This document shows positions 1-5,177 of a stretch of DNA of 9,565 nt, one piece after another (positions within the stretch are counted from its first letter, which is position 1; every line of letters starts with the position of its first letter). The DNA is taken from the NCBI GenBank assembly GCA_036003845.1, contig DASYRX010000356.1:1-9565 (forward strand), in the 5' to 3' direction. This DNA comes from DASYRX01 sp036003845. Lineage in GTDB: Bacteria > Gemmatimonadota > Gemmatimonadetes > Gemmatimonadales > Gemmatimonadaceae. A model generated the notes under the pieces. That model searched no databases and had not been told where the DNA came from. It was given only the letters and a program-made list of their open reading frames with translations. Made by a program: the position numbers and the translations under genes.

Positions 1-901
1 GCACACCGGTGTTGAGCCCCTGTCCCCCGATCGGCGAATGCACGTGAGCGGCGTCGCCGGCCAGAAGGACGCGTCCTTTGCGGTATGTCGCGGCCTGCCG
101 AGTCATGTCAGTGAACCTGGAGATCCAGGTCGGACTGTGGACCCCGTAGTCGGTCCCGCACACGGTGATGAGCGCCTCGCTGAGATCACGCAGAGTCGGT
201 TCATCGGTGCGTCCGACCTGTGCTTCGGTAACCATGACCCCGATCGGCCCGACATCCTTGAAAATGATCTCGCCGTTCTTGATCTCGAACTCCCTTCTGC
301 CGAAGGCATGGGTGCCGGCGGCGGTGCGGTGGATGCCCATCGGCGGCTTCTCGGTCATCTCCACTTCGGCGAGGATGTTGCTCGTTGTCGGATCCCACCC
401 GGGGAAATCGATGCCGGCAGCTTTGCGAACGAAACTGCGTCCTCCATCGCACCCAACGAGATACTGCGCCCTCAAACGTTGGCCGTCGGACAGCTCGACG
501 TCGACGCCGCCTTCGTCCTGAACGAAACCGGTGACTTCGCGGCCGTAGCGGATCGGCACCTTCAGCTCGGCGACCCACTCGGCCATGATGCGCTCGATGT
601 GGTTCTGCCACAGGGCGAGGCCGTAGTTGTGCCGAGTGGGGAAATCGCTGATGTCCAAGCGAGTCACGGCGAATCCCGTGACCTGAGCCACCTGTCCTTC
701 CGCCAGGAACCGATCGGCGACTCCGCGCTGGTCGAACACCTCGATCGTGCGTGAGGACAGGCCTCCGGCGCGCCGGCCCACGAGCTCCTGCGTAGCGCGC
801 CGCTCGACAATCGCGACGTCGACGCCCGCCAACGCCAATTCGCCTGCCAACATCAGCCCCGTCGGGCCGCCGCCGGCGATCAGCACCGCATGTTCGGTCA
901 T
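1..901 (-). CDS. FAD-dependent aromatic-ring hydroxylase (class A flavin monooxygenase), 3' end cut by window edge
   Basis: Reading leftward from an ATG at 901, 300 codons stay open to the window edge. The protein starts MTEHAVLIAGGGPTG, a Rossmann FAD-binding GxGxxG-type motif (residues 10-15) followed by an acidic strand end (IVERR, 31-35). It also has the DG motif CDGGRS at 151-156 and the GD motif GDAAH at 282-286, which continues into HSPIGGQGLN. These three motifs in this order define the PF01494 family, which includes PgaE, MhpA, pentachlorophenol hydroxylase and the rifampicin monooxygenase Rox. Members use NAD(P)H and O2 to hydroxylate aromatic or polyketide substrates in the cytoplasm. 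The N-terminus (LMLAGELALAG, RAGGLSSRTIEVFDQRG) resembles the Rox/polyketide hydroxylase branch, but the substrate cannot be told. An AGGAG six bases upstream supports the start. About 100-200 C-terminal residues should lie outside the window. This region has no copy of the heptamer common in 1648-8443. Confidence 0.93.
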   Translation of the reverse strand, partial: MTEHAVLIAGGGPTGLMLAGELALAGVDVAIVERRATQELVGRRAGGLSSRTIEVFDQRGVADRFLAEGQVAQVTGFAVTRLDISDFPTRHNYGLALWQNHIERIMAEWVAELKVPIRYGREVTGFVQDEGGVDVELSDGQRLRAQYLVGCDGGRSFVRKAAGIDFPGWDPTTSNILAEVEMTEKPPMGIHRTAAGTHAFGRREFEIKNGEIIFKDVGPIGVMVTEAQVGRTDEPTLRDLSEALITVCGTDYGVHSPTWISRFTDMTRQAATYRKGRVLLAGDAAHVHSPIGGQGLNTGV

Positions 902-936
902 CGCAACTCCTGGTTCAGAAAGAGCGCGAAGTTTGA

Positions 937-962
937 ACTTGCACGGGGGCCTTGCTGCAAGT
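937..962. promoter_or_regulatory. Inverted repeat ACTTGCA-N12-TGCAAGT upstream of the monooxygenase
   Basis: The 7-base arms 937-943 and 956-962 are exact reverse complements. The right half also contains a tighter palindrome, CTTGC-T-GCAAG (951-961). The repeat lies 36-61 bases upstream of the monooxygenase ATG. The arms are identical to those of the palindrome at 9295-9311 next to the HxlR regulator, but the spacing differs (12 versus 3 bases). It is probably an operator. Control by that regulator is inference. Confidence 0.4.
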
Positions 963-980
963 CTTGGGGTGCGTGATAAT
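952..980 (+). promoter_or_regulatory. Possible sigma70-type promoter reading toward the gene at 1120
   Basis: TTGCTG (952-957) and GATAAT (975-980) are separated by 17 bases. The -10 matches consensus at five of six positions, the -35 only at three. It would give a leader of about 130 bases before the ATG at 1120, and its -35 overlaps the inverted repeat at 937-962. The rest of the 218-base gap (902-1119) holds only a 7-bp CGTCGGC/GCCGACG inverted repeat near 1033-1065 with a 19-base loop. Confidence 0.25.
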
Positions 981-1119
981 GTCAGTCAGCGCACTAGTAA
1001 GACGATGCTAAACTGGCTCCTGGTGCGTTCTCCGTCGGCGGCAACTCACGCGCGTCGAGCCGACGCCAAACGGCTTCGCGAGCTCGAGCCGGGGCCGCGC
1101 GTCCTCTCGTTCGCTGCGT

Positions 1120-1632
1120 ATGCGTAAGACAATCATATGGTCGTGCGCGCTGCTTCTTTCGGCTCATCCCTTGGCGGCGCAAGGGCTCCCTGCCGATTCG
1201 CTCTTTGACCGTCTGGTCGGCCACTGGGTACTTCGCGGCACGATTGCCCGCCAACAGACTGTCCACGATGTGACGTTCGAGTGGCTGCTGGGCCGTGAGT
1301 ACGTTCAGATGCACGAAGTATCTCGCGAGCGAGCGCCGAATGGCGCTCCTGCTTATGAAGCGGTGGTGCTCTTCGGTCGCGATCCAAAGACCGGTGCGTA
1401 CGCCTGCCTGTGGATGGATAACACGGCGGCCGCGGCCTTTCCTCCTGAGGGCACTGGCCGCGGTTCCGTCGCCGGTGATTCCATTCCCTTCCTCTTCCAT
1501 TACACGGCGACCACGAGCTTTCACACGACCTTCGTCTACGATCGTGCGATGGACTCATGGCAGTGGCACATGGACAACGACAGCGCCGGCGTGCGCAGAC
1601 CGTTTGCACGGGTCGCCCTGACGCGGCGGTAG
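1120..1632 (+). CDS. Exported calycin/DUF1579-like protein of unknown function
   Basis: The 170-aa product begins with a clear signal peptide (MRKTIIWSCALLLSAHPLAA, cleavage expected around residues 20-22), so it should be exported to the periplasm. The mature part opens with FDRLVGHWVLRG (29-40) and continues with VTFEWLLGREYVQMHEVSRE (51-70), a strand-rich pattern. This LxGxW...EWxLGxxYxxM signature is typical of the DUF1579/nitrobindin-like beta-barrel proteins. Further apparent strands follow (YEAVVLFGRDPKTGAY, FHTTFVYDRAMDSWQWHM). Function within this fold is generally unknown; lipid or small hydrophobic ligand binding is possible. No good ribosome binding site precedes the ATG. The first CCTAACG/CGTTAGG pair follows 15 bases after the stop, so this may be the first gene of a cassette-like run. 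Confidence 0.8.
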   Translation: MRKTIIWSCALLLSAHPLAAQGLPADSLFDRLVGHWVLRGTIARQQTVHDVTFEWLLGREYVQMHEVSRERAPNGAPAYEAVVLFGRDPKTGAYACLWMDNTAAAAFPPEGTGRGSVAGDSIPFLFHYTATTSFHTTFVYDRAMDSWQWHMDNDSAGVRRPFARVALTRR

Positions 1633-1646
1633 GCGCGCCGCTTACC

Positions 1647-1688
1647 ACCTAACGAGCAATTGCTGCAGACGCCGAGGACTCGTTAGGC
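1647..1688. repeat. Inverted CCTAACGAG...CTCGTTAGG pair (attC-like or terminator-like)
   Basis: CCTAACGAG (1648-1656) and CTCGTTAGG (1679-1687) form a perfect 9-bp stem around a 22-base loop. The outer ends read ACCTAAC and GTTAGGC, which satisfy the integron R'' (RYYYAAC) and R' (GTTRRRY) consensus. At 42 bp it is shorter than usual attC sites and I cannot find paired inner L''/L' boxes. It may be a degenerate attC, a hairpin terminator without a T run, or two copies of the heptamer common in this window. Confidence 0.45.
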
Positions 1689-1710
1689 TGAACATCGGAG
1701 CCATCTAGCA

Positions 1711-1950
1711 ATGCCTGATCGACTCCTCGGTCTCGGTCTCCTTGTCGGCTTCTGGATTCCTCCCGCGATGGCTGGTCGCGCGGCGGCAGAATTCGCTCAT
1801 CGCCGCAGAACTCGTGTCCGCCCCGCACTGATGTACGCTGGGCTGACCACCTTCGTCGTCGGGTGGTCTGCGCTTTGGTTTCTCATCAACCAGCCGCAGG
1901 CGGTCGCTGAGTCGCACGACTACGTCAGCCTAACGAGCGAGAGCGGCTGA
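1711..1950 (+). CDS. Small membrane protein, 79 aa, unknown function
   Basis: This short protein has two hydrophobic segments likely to span the membrane: LLGLGLLVGFWIPPAMAG (about 5-22) and ALMYAGLTTFVVGWSALWFLI (about 39-59). They are separated by an arginine-rich loop (RRRTRVR), which by the positive-inside rule should be cytoplasmic. A GGAG at 1697-1700, ten bases before the ATG, is a plausible binding site. I recognise no family. The last codons contain CCTAACG (1929-1935), so the 3' end overlaps a motif that elsewhere marks gene ends here. That position, and the start 23 bases after the GTTAGGC at 1682-1688, suit a gene-cassette layout. It could be a chance frame, but hydrophobicity, binding site and lack of an opposing gene favour a real gene. 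Confidence 0.6.
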   Translation: MPDRLLGLGLLVGFWIPPAMAGRAAAEFAHRRRTRVRPALMYAGLTTFVVGWSALWFLINQPQAVAESHDYVSLTSESG

Positions 1951-1983
1951 ACGACGCTTCCGGCGTGCGGAAGCCGTGACGTT
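1950..1983 (+). terminator. Imperfect hairpin after the 79-aa gene
   Basis: GCTTCCG (1956-1962) and CGGAAGC (1968-1974) form a perfect 7-bp stem with a five-base loop. It is extended imperfectly by AACG (1950-1953) pairing with CGTT (1980-1983). No T run follows, so intrinsic termination is doubtful. It could instead be the hairpin body of a degenerate attC site beginning at GCCTAAC (1928-1934), but the expected right-hand core is only a poor match (GTTAGTA at 1999-2005). Confidence 0.35.
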
Positions 1984-2024
1984 GCCAGTGGAGGTCGGGT
2001 TAGTACGACCCGAGGAGGCAACGC

Positions 2025-2867
2025 ATGGGCCAGGTTCTCATGAACTCGGGTAGCGCCAAAGGCAGGGCGTTCCACATCGCAAGCACGGGGCACGCTGTCT
2101 TTGCTGCGGCCATGATCTGGCTCGGAGTCATGGGCCTCCGCAAAGGCGACTTCGTTCAGGTTTGGCAACCCGTGCCCAAATGGGTGCCGACGCGCGAGGC
2201 ACTGGCGTATCTCGTCGCATTGATCTCCCTGGCATCCGGTATCGGCCTGCTCTGGCGGCGCAGCGCGGCCGTGGCTGCACGCGTGCTGTTCGCGTCGCTC
2301 ATGGTTTGGCTGCTTGTACTGAGACTGCCCAATCTCTTCTTCCAGAATCCCCTTGTGCTGGTTGCCTGGACGTTCGGTTCGACGGCCGTGATGGCGGCGG
2401 CCGCCTGGGTGCTGTACGTCTGGTTCGCCGGCGATCGCGACCGGCAGCGCCTCGGTCTATTCGCCGACGACAGGGGCGTGCGCATCGCGAGGGCGCTCTA
2501 CGGCCTGTCCTTGATCCCCTTCGGCCTAGCCCACTTCCTGTACGTCGACGCGACCACTGTGCTAATTCCGGGTTGGCTGCCATGGCACGTGGCGTGGGCG
2601 TACTTCACTGGCGCGGCCTTCATCGCGGGAGGGCTGGCGGTGACCGCCGGCGTGTTTGCGCGATTGGCGGCCGCGCTATCGACGCTTCAGCTGGGCCTGT
2701 TCGGTCTGATCGTGTGGGTACCCCGCGTGTTAGCGGGCGCCGTCAACGACTTCCAATGGGGCGAGTTCGTCGTGACGTGCGCACTGACGGCGGGTGGGTG
2801 GGTAGTGGCGGATTCCTACCGCGGCACGCCGTGGCTCGCGGCGCGCAGACGCTCGCGAGCGTCTTAG
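2025..2867 (+). CDS. DoxX-like integral membrane protein with internal duplication
   Basis: The 280-aa protein has about eight hydrophobic segments and two similar halves. Half 1 (about 24-112) contains FAAAMIWLGVMGLRKG, then VWQPVPKWVPTREALAYLV and a GIGLLWRRSAAVAARV turn. Half 2 (about 157-243) contains ALYGLSLIPFGLAHF, then VLIPGWLPWHVAWAYFTG and GLAVTAGVFARLAAAL. Both follow the DoxX-type order: helix, loop with a Pro-x-W-x-P element, helix, glycine, charged turn, Ala-rich helix. An Arg/Asp-rich linker (GDRDRQRLGLFADDRG, 136-151) joins them. DoxX-family proteins are small four-helix membrane proteins, some linked to oxidoreductase complexes; no specific reaction can be assigned here. GAGGAGG at 2012-2018, six bases before the ATG, is the strongest ribosome binding site in the rightward run and decides the start over an in-frame ATG at 2040. 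Confidence 0.85.
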   Translation: MGQVLMNSGSAKGRAFHIASTGHAVFAAAMIWLGVMGLRKGDFVQVWQPVPKWVPTREALAYLVALISLASGIGLLWRRSAAVAARVLFASLMVWLLVLRLPNLFFQNPLVLVAWTFGSTAVMAAAAWVLYVWFAGDRDRQRLGLFADDRGVRIARALYGLSLIPFGLAHFLYVDATTVLIPGWLPWHVAWAYFTGAAFIAGGLAVTAGVFARLAAALSTLQLGLFGLIVWVPRVLAGAVNDFQWGEFVVTCALTAGGWVVADSYRGTPWLAARRRSRAS

Positions 2868-2915
2868 CGTTGCACGGCTGATCTCATCGGGCCACAGGTA
2901 TTATTTCGGTCCACC

Positions 2916-3509
2916 ATGGCGCACCGACCATCATCGCTGCAGGGCGTGCTCTTGATCGTCGGCTTGGCGAGCGCATTGAGCGCGCCTTGCCAGCGCCTTC
3001 CAGCGCAAGCGATGGACTCGACCGGCATGCCGTCCTTGGAACTGCTTGCGGCGGAGGCCGGACGCGCCAGCCGCCAACATCCGATCCGCGCGGTGGCGCA
3101 CATGCTCCTCTGCGAACCCGCTCATCCGCTCGTAGACAGCGCTTCCCTAGCGGCATGCGCCGCTCTCGATCCCGCCAGAGCGGCGGCGATCACCGCAGCC
3201 TTTGCACGCGGCCTGGAAGTGCCCCTAACTGAGATGGGAGGGGGTGACACGCCATGGGAGCTCCCTATCTGCCCGCCAGACTTCGACCGAGTGGTCGGAC
3301 CTCGCGTCCTGCTCGCTCGGGTCACAGCACCACTCGCCGGTGTACGCGACGGGCAGTGGGAAGGACGGCTTACGGTGGAATTGCGCTGTCGCTCGGCGGC
3401 CGTAGAGCGCGGAGGTGGAATCCGGACGATGGGGAAGGAGTTCCTCTATCAGTGGAGCGGTCGCAAATGGCAGTTGTACCAACATTCATGGTGGCGCGCC
3501 GAGGGCTGA
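2916..3509 (+). CDS. Exported protein of unknown function, cysteine-containing
   Basis: The 197-aa product starts with an N-terminal export signal: a basic start (MAHRPSSLQG), a hydrophobic core VLLIVGLASALSA (11-23), and likely cleavage near PAQA (29-32). The mature part has an Ala-rich helical stretch (about 39-100) and four cysteines (66, 81, 119, 158), suggesting disulfides in the periplasm. It ends in a strand-like, aromatic-rich segment, KEFLYQWSGRKWQLYQHSWW (174-193). I do not recognise the family. It starts 48 bases after the DoxX-like gene with no strong ribosome binding site, so the two could share a transcript. The attC-like element at 3537 begins 28 bases after its stop, as expected for the last gene of an integron cassette. 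Confidence 0.75.
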   Translation: MAHRPSSLQGVLLIVGLASALSAPCQRLPAQAMDSTGMPSLELLAAEAGRASRQHPIRAVAHMLLCEPAHPLVDSASLAACAALDPARAAAITAAFARGLEVPLTEMGGGDTPWELPICPPDFDRVVGPRVLLARVTAPLAGVRDGQWEGRLTVELRCRSAAVERGGGIRTMGKEFLYQWSGRKWQLYQHSWWRAEG

Positions 3510-3536
3510 GGCGCGAACCGCACCGGAAGCGCAGTC

Positions 3537-3627
3537 ACCTAACGATGCGTTGCATCCGTCAGGGGCTTTCCGGAAGCGTGCGGCCGCATTTATGTGCTGC
3601 CCGTGCAGCTGAACGTGGGCGTTAGGC
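3537..3627 (+). repeat. Putative integron attC recombination site (91 bp)
   Basis: The left end is ACCTAAC (R'', 3537-3543), then the spacer GATGC and GTTGCA (L'', 3549-3554). The right end is GCAGCTGAAC (L', 3605-3614), then the spacer GTGGGC and GTTAGGC (R', 3621-3627). R''/R' pair over seven bases (CCTAACG with CGTTAGG). L''/L' pair through GTT-AAC and GC-GC with extrahelical bases. Unpaired central spacers and a variable hairpin body (including the palindrome TGCGGCCGCA, 3579-3588) complete attC architecture. It sits between two same-strand genes, and the next gene starts 19 bases after R'. No integrase is in the window, so this would be an attC away from its integrase. The caveat is that the terminal heptamer is common across the window. 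Confidence 0.5.
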
Positions 3628-3646
3628 AGACTACCGAGCGTCCATC

Positions 3647-4936
3647 ATGAGCAAGGCTACAAGAGGCGCCTTCCGCCGCATCGAGGACAAGGCTCTCGAG
3701 GAGATCGAACGCCCCTCCTCAAGAGCTCAGACGTTTCGCGGCCATCTCCTGATCGCCATTCAGATATTCGTCGCCGCGACGGCAGCCGCCTCGCAAGCCG
3801 TCGCGCAGCTGGGCCAGGGCGTCGTCATCCCGGAGCGGCCCTTCACCAAGCCCACTGGCCCCTACGGCGTGGGCACTCGCGATTACTACTGGGTCGACGC
3901 CACCCGGCCCGAGCTATTCACTAAGGCTTCCAGCGACAAGCGCCACCTGATGGTGCAGATCTGGTATCCGGCGGACGTCTCGTTAGGCGCCACGCCCACC
4001 CGTTACGTCAGATACCCTAACGAGTTCGCCAACCCGGCGGAGTTCACGCCGGTGCTCCACGTCATCACCAATTCCGTTCTCGACGCCCCCGTCGCGAAGG
4101 CCGAACGCAAATACCCCGTATTGCTGTACAACCACGGCGGCGGCTGGAACCGCTTCAGCGCCACTTTCAACGTCGAGCAGCTCGCGAGTCACGGCTACGT
4201 CGTCGTGAGCGTTGAGCACGCGGGCTTGTCCAAGATCAGCGCCTTTCCCGACGGCTACCGCTTTGCCGGCGACACTCTCCAGTTCAAGCCCACCGGAAAA
4301 ATGAAGCACGACTTGGTCGCATCCTGGGCCTGGCTCGACGACGTGGTGTTCGTCTCGTGGATGAAGGACGCCACCTTCGCGCTCGACAGGATCGAGGAAC
4401 TGAACCGCAAGCCCGCCAGCCCCTTGGTCGGCCGGTTAAATCTGGACCGCATCGGCGCGTTAGGCTGGTCGTTCGGCGGCGCCGCCGCGATCGAGCTGAG
4501 TCGCTCCGACCCCAGGATCAAGGCTGCGGTTAACCACGACGGCCAGCTCTTCGGCGTGGTGCGCGACGTCGGCACGCGCCGCCCCTTCATGCTGCTACAC
4601 AACACCAGCGACCCGCTCGCGGGGCTAAAGCCAGAGGACGTCGCGGTCATGAAAGACGCGGTTGATCGGGTCCTCGCCTGGGACCGCACGCTCAAGGAAC
4701 AATCCACCAACGATTGGTACGACATCGACATTGCGGGGACAGACCACGGCAGCTTCTCCGACCTGATGCTGTTCTTTCCGTCGTCGCCCGGCCAGATCGA
4801 TCCGCGCCGTGCTCACGAGATCATAAACGCTTATACGCTCGCGTTCTTCGACCAGTATCTGCGCGGCAAGCCCAGTCCGCTGCTCGCGGCGCCGTCGCCA
4901 TCGTTTCCTGAGGCGAAATTCGCTCGAAAGCCCTGA
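3647..4936 (+). CDS. Secreted PAF-acetylhydrolase-like alpha/beta hydrolase
   Basis: This 429-aa protein carries the hallmarks of the PF03403 family (platelet-activating factor acetylhydrolase isoform II and bacterial esterase relatives): QIWYPAD (104-110), an oxyanion-hole segment YNHGGGW (161-167), the nucleophile elbow GWSFGG with Ser275, Asp298 in NHDGQ, and His367 in DHGSFSD. The Ser-Asp spacing of 23 equals that of human plasma PAF-AH (Ser273, Asp296). Expected chemistry is hydrolysis of an ester, perhaps of short or oxidised acyl chains; the natural substrate is unknown. A hydrophobic segment (HLLIAIQIFVAATAAASQAVAQ, about 33-54) suggests export, but it follows a 31-residue charged N-terminus with no in-frame ATG or GTG alternative. 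The protein may therefore be anchored rather than cleaved. Only a weak ribosome binding site is visible. Two CGTTAGG copies encode Leu-Gly within it. Confidence 0.88.
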   Translation: MSKATRGAFRRIEDKALEEIERPSSRAQTFRGHLLIAIQIFVAATAAASQAVAQLGQGVVIPERPFTKPTGPYGVGTRDYYWVDATRPELFTKASSDKRHLMVQIWYPADVSLGATPTRYVRYPNEFANPAEFTPVLHVITNSVLDAPVAKAERKYPVLLYNHGGGWNRFSATFNVEQLASHGYVVVSVEHAGLSKISAFPDGYRFAGDTLQFKPTGKMKHDLVASWAWLDDVVFVSWMKDATFALDRIEELNRKPASPLVGRLNLDRIGALGWSFGGAAAIELSRSDPRIKAAVNHDGQLFGVVRDVGTRRPFMLLHNTSDPLAGLKPEDVAVMKDAVDRVLAWDRTLKEQSTNDWYDIDIAGTDHGSFSDLMLFFPSSPGQIDPRRAHEIINAYTLAFFDQYLRGKPSPLLAAPSPSFPEAKFARKP

Positions 4937-4970
4937 AGGGCGGCATTTTCTGCGCGGCCTTCTATATGAA

Positions 4971-5177
4971 GTGGAACCGACCAGCGTTGTGGAGTTCGGG
5001 ATCGCGACGGCACTGCTGGTGGTGGTGACGCTGGTCGCGACGCTTCTCCGCGCGCCGAGCGGCGCACACGCAGCCCGCGGTGGTGCTCCGCGACTGGTCG
5101 CTTTATCCGATCCGTCCCTTAACGATCCCAGAACTGCCGGCCGAAGTGCCGCCTGGCAGGCCGACTATTCGGCCTGA
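4971..5177 (+). CDS. Doubtful small ORF with one membrane segment, 68 aa
   Basis: A GTG-started frame encodes an N-terminal hydrophobic helix (VVEFGIATALLVVVTLVATLL, about 6-26) and then an Arg/Ala-rich polar tail. It overlaps the last 13 bases of the opposing permease gene and no gene lies opposite its main part, so it is not simply an antisense shadow. There is no Shine-Dalgarno sequence, and a frame this long is not rare at this GC content. If it is not a gene, 4937-5164 is a 228-base convergent spacer with only the hairpin at its right end. Confidence 0.2.
   Translation: MEPTSVVEFGIATALLVVVTLVATLLRAPSGAHAARGGAPRLVALSDPSLNDPRTAGRSAAWQADYSA
5157..5176. terminator. Hairpin at the convergent junction
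   Basis: CAGGCCGA (5157-5164) and TCGGCCTG (5169-5176) form a perfect 8-bp stem with a CTAT loop. The loop contains the permease stop codon (5165-5167, minus strand). Neither side has a T run, so it is not a classical intrinsic terminator. Its place between converging genes suits RNA 3'-end stabilisation or bidirectional attenuation. Confidence 0.4.

Noticed and set aside
38..754. Long plus-strand open frame of 238 aa
   Set aside because: It lies antisense to a convincing flavin monooxygenase with all three family motifs; its own translation has no domain-like pattern.
994..1648. Two minus-strand open frames of 171-176 aa
   Set aside because: Arginine-rich low-complexity translations opposite the exported calycin-like gene; the plus frame has a signal peptide and fold-like pattern.
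2162..2881. Plus-strand open frame of 239 aa overlapping the DoxX-like gene
   Set aside because: Arg/Gly-rich shifted frame of the same strand; the 2025 frame has the ribosome binding site and membrane helices.
3579..3588. Perfect palindrome TGCGGCCGCA as an operator
   Set aside because: It sits inside the attC-like hairpin body and is better explained as part of that fold or as chance in GC-rich DNA.
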